Positions 8,352 to 16,761 of a stretch of DNA of 64,000 nucleotides are shown here, one piece after another. The translations under genes and the position numbers were made by a program. The stretch comes from UBA5078 sp033721235 (lineage in GTDB: Bacteria; Pseudomonadota; Gammaproteobacteria; Pseudomonadales; Pseudohongiellaceae). The notes under the pieces are model-generated. The model did not search any database. It saw only the letters and a list, made by a program, of their open reading frames with translations, and was not told where the DNA came from. The DNA lies in contig JAWWAY010000009.1 of assembly GCA_033721235.1 (NCBI GenBank), positions 72,925 to 136,924 on the forward strand, in the 5' to 3' direction. Each line of letters opens with the position of its first letter. The first letter of the stretch is position 1.

Positions 8352-9161
8352 ATGATAATGAGACCCTCCCTGTTGGCGGCAGCCACACTCCTACTGAGCC
8401 CTTTATCCGCAAGCGCTGAACCCATATCGCTCCAACAACTCATTACTGCAGAGCATCGAAGCGAGACTAATATTGCTCGCAACGAGGCAAGAAACCCGGT
8501 GGAAACGCTGCAATTCTTCGGGCTGAAACCGGATATGACCGTAATTGAAATACTACCCGGCGGCGGCTGGTATACCGAAATTCTGGCCCCCTATTTACGC
8601 GATGACGGTACGTATTACGCAGCCCATTTCTCTCCCGATGCTCCCTTGGCCTATCAAGCCCCGGCACTAGAGGCTTTTATAGCCAAACTTAAAGCCGAAC
8701 CCGAAATTTACGACAAAACAATTATTACCCACCTAAACCCACCCAGTGAGACGAGCATCGCTCCGCCAGGCAGCGCCGACATGGCCCTGACTTTCCGCAA
8801 TGTTCATAACTGGATTATGGCCTCCAATGAAGAGCAATACTTTGCAGCCTTCTACGAAGCATTGAAGCCGGGAGGAATTCTGGGAGTAGTAGAGCATCGT
8901 GCTGCTGCGGGCAGTGCCATAGAAGTGATGGAAACCACGGGTTATGTCACCCAAGACTATGTCATAGAGTTGGCGCGCAACGCCGGCTTCGAGTTCGTGG
9001 AGTCGGCAGAAATAAACGCTAATGCGCTAGACCCTAAGAATCATCCCAGAGGTGTTTGGACATTGCCTCCAACCCTGCGCCTTGGTGACACAGACAGAGA
9101 AAAATACATCGCCATCGGCGAGAGCGATCGCATGACGCTAAAATTCATCAAACCACTATAG
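8352..9161 (+). CDS. Exported class I SAM-dependent methyltransferase-like protein
   Basis: About 269 residues. A signal peptide is predicted from MIMRPSLLAAATLLLSPLSASA, with cleavage before EPIS. The mature part has a Rossmann methyltransferase core: TVIEILPGGGWYTEILAPYL (motif I with GGG) and later LKPGGILGVVEHR. This resembles the predicted exported methyltransferases of COG4798. I choose ATG 8352 because AAGGAGA lies 5 bases upstream; the frame is open from 8331. S-adenosylmethionine is not normally thought to be in the periplasm, so the role is unclear. It is transcribed away from the receiver gene. Confidence 0.8.
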   Translation: MIMRPSLLAAATLLLSPLSASAEPISLQQLITAEHRSETNIARNEARNPVETLQFFGLKPDMTVIEILPGGGWYTEILAPYLRDDGTYYAAHFSPDAPLAYQAPALEAFIAKLKAEPEIYDKTIITHLNPPSETSIAPPGSADMALTFRNVHNWIMASNEEQYFAAFYEALKPGGILGVVEHRAAAGSAIEVMETTGYVTQDYVIELARNAGFEFVESAEINANALDPKNHPRGVWTLPPTLRLGDTDREKYIAIGESDRMTLKFIKPL

Positions 9162-9200
9162 TGCTTCGCTCGGCAGGTCTGCCGCATCGAGAGACGTCAG

Positions 9201-9221
9201 CCCTGCCTTGTATAGGCAGGG
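9201..9221. terminator. Hairpin downstream of the exported methyltransferase
   Basis: Perfect 7-bp inverted repeat CCCTGCC / GGCAGGG with a 7-base loop, 40 bases after the methyltransferase stop. No U-run follows on either strand, so it could be a terminator of weak type or only an mRNA 3' end structure. Confidence 0.4.
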
Positions 9222-9236
9222 TAACTAAGAATAGTA

Positions 9237-9263
9237 GAAGGTGAGGCTTTGGGCCTCACCTTC
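9237..9263. terminator. Strong hairpin between convergent genes
   Basis: Perfect 11-bp stem GAAGGTGAGGC / GCCTCACCTTC with a 5-base loop (TTTGG). It lies between the plus-strand methyltransferase and the minus-strand PAP2-like remnant, so it can end transcription from both sides. It lacks a clear U-tract. Confidence 0.5.
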
Positions 9264-9329
9264 CTGGGTAAAGCTAGTCAGTGCCTTCCATCCACGTGCC
9301 TTCCTCTACACGCTGCCCGCGCAGAATAT

Positions 9330-9680
9330 TCAGCATTCCGCCAAATGGCCGCATGCCTGCCAGAGTGCCAGGGGCTCCAGTGGGCTTTGGTGGTTTGGGG
9401 CCAGACTCTCCGGGTGAGCGTCCTGTCCGTTTTGCCGTGGGCGGAATAGGCAAGGATAGCTATTTGGATAGGGGTATTTCGGAGCGCTTAGTTCCCGGTC
9501 AAACAGCGGAAGCAATAAGGCTAGCAGAACATAGCAATGTCCATCTCCTGTAAAAGAGACCGCTCTTACTAAGCGCTCCAAGCGCAAGTAATTGTGGATA
9601 CGATTGACCTGCAAGAACAATTTAGCGTCCACATCCGCCAAACGCTGCAAAGCGCTACTCGTTGGCTTAGTCAATGGCAT
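9330..9680 (-). pseudogene. Remnant of a PAP2-family phosphatase gene
   Basis: The 116-codon frame begins like PAP2 membrane phosphatases: DAKLFLQVNRIHNYL, then SFTGDGHCYVLLALLLPLF (about residues 20-72), which is the typical first-helix region. After RELSAPK near residue 80 the sequence turns proline- and polar-rich, and the membrane helices and catalytic KxxxxxxRP, SGH and SRxxxxxHxxxD motifs are absent. A second minus-strand frame (9274-9459) overlaps the tail and ends just before the 9237-9263 hairpin. It reads PPKPTGAPGTLAG and ends EEGTWMEGTD, which looks more protein-like than the nominal tail. I interpret this as a deletion or fusion remnant rather than a working phosphatase. Both halves might still be translated. 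Confidence 0.5.
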
Positions 9681-9790
9681 ACCCTCAATATTACATTAGT
9701 CATGGCCAGCATTCTGGCGTTCTTATGCGACACGCAAGTGACAGCTATATGACACTTACATGACAGACGAGAGTTTTTTGCAGGCAGAAA

Positions 9791-9831
9791 CAAAAAAGGC
9801 CAAGAAGCGAACTAATACGCTTTTTGGCCTT
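9791..9831 (-). terminator. Rho-independent terminator of tRNA-Thr
   Basis: On the minus strand, 28 bases after the tRNA 3' end: a 14-bp stem (9818-9831 with 9796-9809, including one G-U pair), an 8-base loop, and then a U-run. Classic intrinsic terminator. Confidence 0.9.
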
Positions 9832-9858
9832 ATCTGCAAGCCCGAGGGGCTTTATGTA

Positions 9859-9936
<78 letters not shown>

Positions 9937-9972
9937 TTGATCTGAATTGCAGAACAATTTCAGAAGGCGCGC

Positions 9973-10001
9973 ATACTACCAACCCTTTTCAGTTTGATCA
10001 A
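9973..10001 (-). promoter_or_regulatory. Sigma-70 promoter of tRNA-Thr
   Basis: On the minus strand: -35 TTGATC (9996-10001), a 17-base spacer and -10 TAGTAT (9973-9978), followed by a GC-rich discriminator GCGCGCC. That layout is typical of growth-rate-controlled stable RNA genes. The tRNA 5' end is about 30 bases downstream. Confidence 0.65.
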
Positions 10002-10015
10002 CGATTTTTTACAAC

Positions 10016-10061
10016 TTGTTTAATTGATCACGCCAGCTTTATAAGATAGCTTAGTAAGCTA
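10016..10061 (+). promoter_or_regulatory. Probable pgi promoter with a palindrome at the start site
   Basis: TTGTTT (10016-10021), an 18-base spacer and TATAAG (10040-10045) form a plausible sigma-70 promoter. A perfect 15-base palindrome TAGCTTAGTAAGCTA (10047-10061) covers the expected transcription start and could be an operator or a 5' hairpin. The pgi ATG follows at 10099. Confidence 0.4.
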
Positions 10062-10098
10062 CTGATTATCTCAATCTTTTTAAAGGTGCGAAGAAATT

Positions 10099-11727
10099 AT
10101 GAGTAGTCCAAGCAGTAGCGAGTCATGGCATAAACTCTTCCAGCATTATGAGCAACTCAAGAGCCGCGATCAGCGTATAGACGCCCTATTTGCAGCCGAC
10201 CCAGAGCGTTTTCAACACTTTAGCCTGCAAATCTGCGAAATCTTGTTGGATTACTCCAAAAACCTCGTTACCGAGGACACCCTGAACCTTCTATTTAAAT
10301 TGGCCCGAGAGGCCAAGCTCGAGGCCGCAATTAAGGCCATGTTCCGCGGTGATAACATTAACAATACGGAAGGGCGCGAAGCTCTTCACATCGCTCTCAG
10401 AACCCATCTCCCAGACGCTGACCCGCAGTTTAACGCACAAGTTAACGCCACCCTCGAGAAAATCAAAGGCTTTGTGGCGCGCGTTCATAGCGGCCAATGG
10501 ACAGGATGCACTGGGAAGAGCATCAAATCTGTGGTCAATATAGGCATCGGCGGCTCCGATCTAGGGCCAGCCATGGTGACAGAGGCTTTACGCCACAAGC
10601 ATGTCGACCAACTCCAGTGTTATTTTGTCTCCAATGTGGACCCGGTCCACATGAAGCAGACCTTAGCGAGCCTAGACCCAGAAACAACCCTGTTCATTGT
10701 GGCCTCGAAATCCTTCTCCACGCTAGAGACTCACCAGAATGCTGCGTATGCCAGACGCTGGTTCCTCTCCCATTGTAGCGATGAGTCCCAGGTGGCAAAG
10801 CATTTCGTCGCTGTTTCCGCCAATGTCGCAAAAGCCGAAGAATTTGGCATAGACCCAAGTAATATTTTCCCCTTATGGGACTGGGTAGGCGGCCGTTATT
10901 CCCTGTGGTCGGCCATTGGCCTTCCTATTGCGCTCGCAGTTGGCATGGCCGAGTTTGAACAATTACTGTCCGGCGCAAGGACGATCGATGAGCACTTTGC
11001 CAACACCCCATTGGAGGAAAATATTCCCGTGATTATGGGGCTCCTTGCTATATGGAATTGCAATTTCCTAGGGGCTAGCAGTCAAGCCATACTGCCTTAT
11101 AGTCAGGCCCTACATTTATTTCCGGCCTTTTTGCAACAGCTAGAGATGGAAAGCCTCGGCAAGTCCGTTAAGGCGGATGGCTCACCGGTGACGATGGCAA
11201 CGGGCCCAATCGTATGGGGCAGCTCTGGCACTAACGGACAGCACTCCTTTCACCAACTACTGCATCAAGGAACACACCTGGTGCCCGCAGACTTTATCGC
11301 CATTGTGGAACCCCAAGACGCACATGATGCCGAGCAGCACAAGCACCTCCTAGCCAACTGTTTCAGCCAAAGCCAAGCACTGATGACCGGAAAGTCAGCG
11401 GCCGAAGCCGCAGCAGAACTTGAAGCTCAGGGCGTCTCTTCAGCACAAGCTAGTAAACTCGCTCAGCATAAAAAAATACCAGGCAATAAGCCTAGCACCA
11501 CTCTGATCATGCAACAGCTCTCAGCCAAAAACTTGGGCAGCTTGATCGCCATATATGAGCATAAAGTCTTTGTGGAAAGTGTCCTGTGGGGCATCAATGC
11601 ATTCGACCAGTGGGGAGTGGAGCTAGGCAAACAGTTAGGCGTAAAACTTTTCGATGCTCTCGACAACGAATCTGCAACCACAGAATATGACGCTTCAACT
11701 AACGGCCTAATCAATCACTGCAAATAA
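10099..11727 (+). CDS. pgi: Glucose-6-phosphate isomerase
   Basis: 542 residues, the usual length for bacterial Pgi (about 545). It interconverts glucose-6-phosphate and fructose-6-phosphate in the cytoplasm. Visible: GIGGSDLGPAM in the first SIS domain, the phosphate-binding SKSFSTLET, WVGGRYSLWSAIGL, the catalytic Glu region EMESLGKSVK, and GTNGQHSFHQLLHQGT containing the active-site His. The C-terminal Lys region is KLFDALDN. It sits opposite the manB-galU-manC operon, linking fructose-6-phosphate to mannose and glucose nucleotides. The RBS is weak (GAAGAAATT before ATG). Confidence 0.97.
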   Translation: MSSPSSSESWHKLFQHYEQLKSRDQRIDALFAADPERFQHFSLQICEILLDYSKNLVTEDTLNLLFKLAREAKLEAAIKAMFRGDNINNTEGREALHIALRTHLPDADPQFNAQVNATLEKIKGFVARVHSGQWTGCTGKSIKSVVNIGIGGSDLGPAMVTEALRHKHVDQLQCYFVSNVDPVHMKQTLASLDPETTLFIVASKSFSTLETHQNAAYARRWFLSHCSDESQVAKHFVAVSANVAKAEEFGIDPSNIFPLWDWVGGRYSLWSAIGLPIALAVGMAEFEQLLSGARTIDEHFANTPLEENIPVIMGLLAIWNCNFLGASSQAILPYSQALHLFPAFLQQLEMESLGKSVKADGSPVTMATGPIVWGSSGTNGQHSFHQLLHQGTHLVPADFIAIVEPQDAHDAEQHKHLLANCFSQSQALMTGKSAAEAAAELEAQGVSSAQASKLAQHKKIPGNKPSTTLIMQQLSAKNLGSLIAIYEHKVFVESVLWGINAFDQWGVELGKQLGVKLFDALDNESATTEYDASTNGLINHCK

Positions 11728-11764
11728 TCATCATGCGGCAAGCAAATAGGCCGTGAAGGGTATA

Positions 11765-12244
11765 ATGACAACATCAACAACAAAGACAATCGTAGGAAGA
11801 AAGGAATGGTGTTCCTTTCCGGAACTAGCAATACCTGCGGTCAAGGCGAGAGTGGACTCTGGTGCCAAGACCTCTTCGCTTCATGCCTTCAATATCAAAC
11901 CCTTCGAGCGTGACGGCGAAAAATGGGTGAGTTTTGAGGTACACCCCCTACAAAAGAATCGCAAAACCACTATCCACTGTGAGGCTCCCATTTTGGATAA
12001 GCGCTCCGTCAAAAGCTCCAGCGGTGTCGCCCAGAAGCGCTACGTTATCAGCACAACCTTAGAGCACAATCAAATACAGTGGGAAATTGAACTCACACTA
12101 AGCAACCGCGACTCAATGGGCTATCGCATGCTTCTAGGTAGAGAAGCGATGATCGGCCGCATGATGGTAGACCCAGAAGAAAGCTTTCTTGGTGGCAAGC
12201 TCAGCCCATCACAACTCAAAGCACGATATGCAAAGAACCCTTGA
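11765..12244 (+). CDS. RimB-like retropepsin-type protease (ATP-dependent zinc protease family)
   Basis: About 159 residues. The family (Pfam Zn_protease/RimB, COG4067) has a retropepsin-like fold and is linked to RimK, which adds glutamates to ribosomal protein S6. Seen here: VDSGAKTSSLHA near residue 28 (the DSGA active-site motif), the basic middle part, and MLLGREAM in the C-terminal third. I chose ATG 11765 with GAAGGG upstream; a GTG at 11753 is less likely. No rimK is in this window, so function may be with a distant partner. The next gene starts 27 bases later. Confidence 0.82.
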   Translation: MTTSTTKTIVGRKEWCSFPELAIPAVKARVDSGAKTSSLHAFNIKPFERDGEKWVSFEVHPLQKNRKTTIHCEAPILDKRSVKSSSGVAQKRYVISTTLEHNQIQWEIELTLSNRDSMGYRMLLGREAMIGRMMVDPEESFLGGKLSPSQLKARYAKNP

Positions 12245-12270
12245 AGCCACCAAAGCAATGGAGAAATGCA

Positions 12271-12744
12271 ATGCAAACAGCAGCCCCTCCAATCGGCCTA
12301 GCTCAGTCGGTACTTCAGCTTCGTTCGGCGACCAGTGAGGATATTGACTGGCTATACGATACCTTCAAGACCACTATGGGGGAATATATTGAAAAGACTT
12401 GGGGGTGGGATGAACTGCTACAGCGGCACAGCTTCGAGCAAAACCTGCCGCCCGCCAGCTTTTTAATTGCCAGCATTAATGATGAAGACCTTGGTGCATG
12501 CAGCCTCATTGAGAAACGCGATTCCCTGCATCTTGAAATTGCCCTTATTATCGAGGAAAAACAAGGCCAAGGAATAGGACGTCAGCTATTATTGGAAATA
12601 CAACAACGCGCTCGCGCCATACATAAGCCAATCCTTCTAAGCGTATTAAAAATAAACCCAGCCGTTCGATTCTACAAAAGGCTGGGTTTTGAAGTTTACG
12701 ATCAAGACCAATGGAGCTTTAAAATGCGATGGAGCCAAATCTAA
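12271..12744 (+). CDS. GNAT-family N-acetyltransferase
   Basis: About 157 residues with the GNAT core: IALIIEEKQGQGIGRQLL contains the acetyl-CoA pyrophosphate loop (Q-G-x-G-x-G/R type), followed by NPAVRFYKRLGF near the C-terminus, the usual motif B. The substrate is unknown. I take the ATG at 12271, preceded by GGAGAA; the TTG at 12241 overlaps the upstream stop. It is probably cotranscribed with the RimB-like gene and converges with manB 16 bases on. Confidence 0.85.
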   Translation: MQTAAPPIGLAQSVLQLRSATSEDIDWLYDTFKTTMGEYIEKTWGWDELLQRHSFEQNLPPASFLIASINDEDLGACSLIEKRDSLHLEIALIIEEKQGQGIGRQLLLEIQQRARAIHKPILLSVLKINPAVRFYKRLGFEVYDQDQWSFKMRWSQI

Positions 12745-12760
12745 TAGTTTGGCTCACAAG

Positions 12761-14110
12761 CTAATTCATAAAGGCTAACAGCTCGTCGGTTTTCTCCTTC
12801 ATTAATTTAGTGTCGGCTCTAGATTCAACATTTAGGCGCACCACAGGCTCAGTGTTAGACATACGCAGATTGAAACGCCACTGCCCCATATCCATGCTCA
12901 GGCCATCGGTAAAATCAACGGACTTCGCTAAAGGCTCGTAGTGAGCCTGTATTTTCTTTATCAAAGCCGCTGGCTCTGCAATGGTACTATTGATCTCGCC
13001 ACTTGCTGGGAAGGCTGCCATACGCTCCTCTACCAGTTGAGAAAGCGTCTTACCCGTCTTGCTAATCATCTGCGCCACAAGAAGCCAAGGAATCATTCCG
13101 CTGTCACAGTAAGCGAAATCTTTGAAGTAATGGTGAGCGCTCATTTCTCCGCCGTACACCGCATCTTCTTTGCGCATACGCTCTTTTATAAAGGCGTGGC
13201 CTGTTTTGCACTGAATCGCTTCACCACCAAAGGCTTTGGCTACTTCAATCGTGTTCCAGGTTAAGCGCGGGTCGTGAATAATTTTTGCTCCAGGACTCTG
13301 GCTTAAGAAGCTCTCGGCCAACAAACCTACAATATAATATCCTTCGACAAAGCCCGCCTTTTCATCGAAAAAGAAACAGCGATCGAAATCTCCATCCCAC
13401 GCGATCCCCATGTCCGCTTTACTGGCCACGATCGCATCAATACTCGACTGACGATTCTCTACCAGCAGAGGGTTAGGCACCCCATTAGGAAAATGGCCAT
13501 CAGCCTCGTGATGCACTTTAATGAACTCGAAGGGCAAATGGGGCTCTAATAAATCTACAATCGCGCCAGCACCACCATTGCCAGCATTGACAACCAGTTT
13601 GAGAGGCTTGAGCTGTGACACATCAATATAACTTAACAGGTGCTCTATATAGGCCGGTTTTGTATCCTCCTGCGTCAAGCTGCCTTTCTGAGCAGGCTCC
13701 GAGAATTCTCCCGCTTCAGCCAACGCCTTAATATCATTGAGCCCGGTGTCGCCACTAATAGGCTTCGAGTCCTCTCGCACCAACTTCATGCCGTTGTAGT
13801 CTTTAGGGTTGTGGCTAGCAGTAACTACTATGCCGCCACTGGTTTTTAAGTGCGACGTAGCAAAGTAAATCTCTTCGGTACCACATTGACCGATATTGAT
13901 GACGTCAACGCCCGAATCCAACAAGCCATTAGTTAAAGCCTCACACATGGACTGGCTACTTAAACGAATATCGTAGCCCACCACAACATTTTTTGGTTTA
14001 AGCCAAGCGGCATAGGCCCGTCCAACGCGGTAGGCTATTTCTTCATTAAGTTGGTCAGGTATTCGACCGCGAATATCGTAGGGCTTAAAACAATCAATTT
14101 GAATTTTCAT
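12761..14110 (-). CDS. manB: Phosphomannomutase (ManB/CpsG type)
   Basis: 449 residues, close to E. coli CpsG (456). It interconverts mannose-6-phosphate and mannose-1-phosphate. The phospho-serine loop is TASHNPKDYNGMK with Ser99, the metal site is DGDFDRCFFF near 240, the sugar loop is GGEMSAHHYF near 320, and the phosphate-binding loop is RMSNTEPVVRLNVES at the end. It is the last gene of manC-galU-manB. A dual phosphoglucomutase role, as in Pseudomonas AlgC, is possible and would also feed galU. Confidence 0.92.
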   Translation of the reverse strand: MKIQIDCFKPYDIRGRIPDQLNEEIAYRVGRAYAAWLKPKNVVVGYDIRLSSQSMCEALTNGLLDSGVDVINIGQCGTEEIYFATSHLKTSGGIVVTASHNPKDYNGMKLVREDSKPISGDTGLNDIKALAEAGEFSEPAQKGSLTQEDTKPAYIEHLLSYIDVSQLKPLKLVVNAGNGGAGAIVDLLEPHLPFEFIKVHHEADGHFPNGVPNPLLVENRQSSIDAIVASKADMGIAWDGDFDRCFFFDEKAGFVEGYYIVGLLAESFLSQSPGAKIIHDPRLTWNTIEVAKAFGGEAIQCKTGHAFIKERMRKEDAVYGGEMSAHHYFKDFAYCDSGMIPWLLVAQMISKTGKTLSQLVEERMAAFPASGEINSTIAEPAALIKKIQAHYEPLAKSVDFTDGLSMDMGQWRFNLRMSNTEPVVRLNVESRADTKLMKEKTDELLAFMN

Positions 14111-14145
14111 TAGTATCTACGCATCCTTAAATAAGTGATTTGCCC

Positions 14146-14988
14146 TTAGCCTTTGCTGTAAACATTTTCATAATTATAATTGGTTGCTTCCATAAACCCT
14201 TCGATGCTACCGCAGTCAAAACGACGCCCCTTGAATTTATACGCCAGCACTCCGCCAGACTTGGCCTGTGTCATTAGGGCATCCGTAATCTGCACTTCGT
14301 CATTTCTACCAGGAGGGGTCTCTCGAATGATGTCGAAAATATCAGGTGTTAAAATATAGCGACCAATAATTGCCAGATTACTTGGCGCTACTTCCGGGTC
14401 AGGTTTCTCCACCATTTTATTGACTCGATACAAGCCTTCCTCAATCTGCTCGCCATCTATAACACCATACTTATGGGTCTCATCCATCGGCACTTCTTCA
14501 ATCGCCACAATGCTGCACTTGTACTTCTCATAGAGCTTCACCATTTGATCGAGGACGCTACCAGTTTCGGTGACACAATAGTCATCCGCCAAAAGCACTG
14601 CGAACGGATTATTCCCTATAAGCGACTCGCCGGTCAGAATTGCGTGCCCTAAACCTTTCATCTCCACCTGACGCGTGTAAGAGAAAGTACACTCATCGAT
14701 GAGGCGACGAATATCGGTCAACGCTCCCTCTTTAGAAGTGCCTGCAATTTGATGCTCCAATTCGTAGCTGATATCGAAGTGATCCTCGAGCGCTCTCTTA
14801 CCGCGACCCGTTACGATGGCCATACCGTTGATTCCAGCCTCCAAGGCTTCCTCGACTCCGTATTGAATAAGAGGCTTGTTGACAATAGGTAGCATTTCTT
14901 TCGGCATTGACTTGGTCACTGGAAGAAATCGAGTACCGTAACCGGCGGCGGGGAAAAGACATTTAGTAATCTTGTCAGTTTTGCTCAA
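14146..14988 (-). CDS. galU: UTP-glucose-1-phosphate uridylyltransferase
   Basis: Makes UDP-glucose. The nucleotidyltransferase signature LFPAAGYGTRFLPVTKSMPK is at the N-terminus, VTGRGKRALEDHFD follows, and the C-terminal part has VEKPDPEVAPSNLAIIGRY and FDCGS. The frame is open to 15036, but the best start is TTG at 14988: AGGAG lies 6 bases upstream, and starting there gives about 280 residues, the family size. The upstream 16 codons contain no family sequence. It lies between manC and manB on the same strand. Confidence 0.95.
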   Translation of the reverse strand: MSKTDKITKCLFPAAGYGTRFLPVTKSMPKEMLPIVNKPLIQYGVEEALEAGINGMAIVTGRGKRALEDHFDISYELEHQIAGTSKEGALTDIRRLIDECTFSYTRQVEMKGLGHAILTGESLIGNNPFAVLLADDYCVTETGSVLDQMVKLYEKYKCSIVAIEEVPMDETHKYGVIDGEQIEEGLYRVNKMVEKPDPEVAPSNLAIIGRYILTPDIFDIIRETPPGRNDEVQITDALMTQAKSGGVLAYKFKGRRFDCGSIEGFMEATNYNYENVYSKG

Positions 14989-15075
14989 AACACACTCCTG
15001 GTTCGCTAAGTCGCTTGTACTACATTGGTGCGACAATGGGTTAAGACTGTCGCGCCAAAGGGTTTTGTCACGACT

Positions 15076-16536
15076 TTATTGTGTTGTATCCGGTGCTCTT
15101 CCATAGACATCGTCAAAGCGCACAATGTCGTCTTCACCGAGATAACTTCCTGTTTGTACCTCAATAATCTCAACGGGCTCGCTCGTTCTATTCTGTAAAC
15201 GATGTTTACTTCCTAGAGGAATAAACGTTGATTCGTTCTCCTTGAGAACAAAAACTTTTTCCTCACAAGTCACCGTAGCACTACCTTTTACCACCACCCA
15301 GTGCTCCGCCCTATGATGGTGCATTTGCAATGATAGTGAGCCTCCAGGCTTCACCACTATATGCTTCACCTGAAAACCTGCCCCCACCGCCAGAGACTCA
15401 TAGGAACCCCATGGTCGATAAACGAGCACGTGATGAACACTCTCTGCCCGTCCCGCCTGCTCTAAGCGCTGAACAATGCGCTTTACCTCCTGCACCTTGT
15501 CCTTGGCAGCCACCAGTACGGCGTCCGCAGTCTCCACCAGCACCAAGTCTTTAACTCCTACGGCGGCGACCAAGCGGGAATGCGAATGGATATAGCTACC
15601 CTCGACCTCCTCGCAAATCACATCACCCGTCAAGACATTCTCTTGCTCGTCCTTAGTGGATGCTTCCCAGAGCGAGTTCCAAGCCCCAAGGTCGCTCCAC
15701 TGCGCATCCAATGGCATTACAACACCATCTTGTGTCTTTTCCATGACGGCATAGTCAATTGAGTCACTTCTGCACTGCGCGAACTCTTCAGGACATATAC
15801 GAATAAAATCCACATCGCTCTGGGCGGCGCTCATCGACTCTCGACAACTATTTAAGATGTCTGGGGCACACTCCTCTAGCTCCTGCAGGAATCGTGCCGC
15901 GGTAAACATAAACATGCCACTATTCCAATAATACTGGCCGCTGCTGAGATATGACTCGGCCACCGACAGGTTCGGCTTTTCTACAAATGAGTCCACTTTA
16001 TAGGAGAGTTCGCCCAAGCCAGTCTCCAGTTCTTGACCACGACGGATATAGCCGTACCCCGTCTCTGGTGCAGTTGGCACAATGCCAAAGGTCACTAACT
16101 TACCCTGCTGCGCTAGTTGTGCGCCGGCGCTAACAACGGCACGCAATTGAGCAGAATCTTTAATGGCGTGATCGGCAGGCAACACCAAGAGGGTGGGGTT
16201 TTCCCCTAACTCCAAGGCTCTTATTGCGGCCACCGCAACCGCTGGGGCGGTATTGCGCCCTACTGGCTCCAAGAGAATATTCGCTGAATCTATTTGCGCC
16301 TCTTTAAGCTGCTGTGCCGTCAGGAAACGATGCTCTTCGTTACAGACAACTATCGGGGCCGCCAAGTCGGCAACTCCCCGCAATCGTGTTAGAGTGCTCT
16401 GGAACAAAGTCTCGCCTTGGTGCGGCGCACCGCCATCAGCTGCGCTTAGCGCCGTAAACTGTTTTGGATAAAGCTGGCGTGAAACGGGCCACAACCTAGA
16501 ACCTACGCCACCTGCGAGCACAACGGGAATAATCAT
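15076..16536 (-). CDS. manC: Mannose-1-phosphate guanylyltransferase / mannose-6-phosphate isomerase
   Basis: About 486 residues, bifunctional AlgA/CpsB type. The N-terminal GDP-mannose pyrophosphorylase has LAGGVGSRLWPVSRQLYPKQ and the FVEKPN motif. The C-terminal cupin isomerase domain (about 345-480) has RPWGSYESL and metal-binding QMHHHRAEHW. I take ATG 16536, with AAAAGGA upstream; the frame is open to 16581. It heads the manC-galU-manB operon, supplying GDP-mannose and UDP-glucose for LPS or exopolysaccharide. Confidence 0.94.
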   Translation of the reverse strand: MIIPVVLAGGVGSRLWPVSRQLYPKQFTALSAADGGAPHQGETLFQSTLTRLRGVADLAAPIVVCNEEHRFLTAQQLKEAQIDSANILLEPVGRNTAPAVAVAAIRALELGENPTLLVLPADHAIKDSAQLRAVVSAGAQLAQQGKLVTFGIVPTAPETGYGYIRRGQELETGLGELSYKVDSFVEKPNLSVAESYLSSGQYYWNSGMFMFTAARFLQELEECAPDILNSCRESMSAAQSDVDFIRICPEEFAQCRSDSIDYAVMEKTQDGVVMPLDAQWSDLGAWNSLWEASTKDEQENVLTGDVICEEVEGSYIHSHSRLVAAVGVKDLVLVETADAVLVAAKDKVQEVKRIVQRLEQAGRAESVHHVLVYRPWGSYESLAVGAGFQVKHIVVKPGGSLSLQMHHHRAEHWVVVKGSATVTCEEKVFVLKENESTFIPLGSKHRLQNRTSEPVEIIEVQTGSYLGEDDIVRFDDVYGRAPDTTQ

Positions 16537-16661
16537 TAATCGTCCTTTTAATTGCCTATGTCGGGTTAAAACGACCCACATAGCCTGTCATTTTCATCAT
16601 TTTCAAAGCCGCTAAGTGTGCCACAAACCTAAGCATACTATCTGCCCGTAATGGATATCGG

Positions 16662-16705
16662 CGCAAAATAATATCGATTATTTTGCGGCACCGCGATAAT
16701 ATCGC
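16662..16705. promoter_or_regulatory. Pair of palindromes between manC and fabA (candidate operator)
   Basis: A perfect 11-bp inverted repeat CGCAAAATAAT / ATTATTTTGCG with a 4-base spacer (16662-16687), then a second palindrome GCGATA-A-TATCGC (16693-16705). Both contain the 9-base direct repeat ATAATATCG, at 16668 and 16696, 28 bases apart. They lie 57-100 bases upstream of the fabA start and do not match the E. coli FabR or FadR consensus as I know it. Confidence 0.45.
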
Positions 16706-16761
16706 AGCCTTTGCGAGCCTGACGGCTATCTTTAACCTACAAAAGACACGAATTTTTGCTT

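Noticed and set aside
8027..8419. Plus-strand frame with a signal-peptide-like stretch (LLTLALILFSTPVQA) before the exported methyltransferase.
   Set aside because: It begins inside the receiver gene on the other strand, has no ribosome-binding site for its hydrophobic part, and overlaps the methyltransferase by 68 bases in another frame. I treat it as chance.
9281..9553. Plus-strand Pro/Gly-rich frame opposite the PAP2 remnant.
   Set aside because: No ribosome-binding site or family similarity. It mirrors the composition of the opposite frame.
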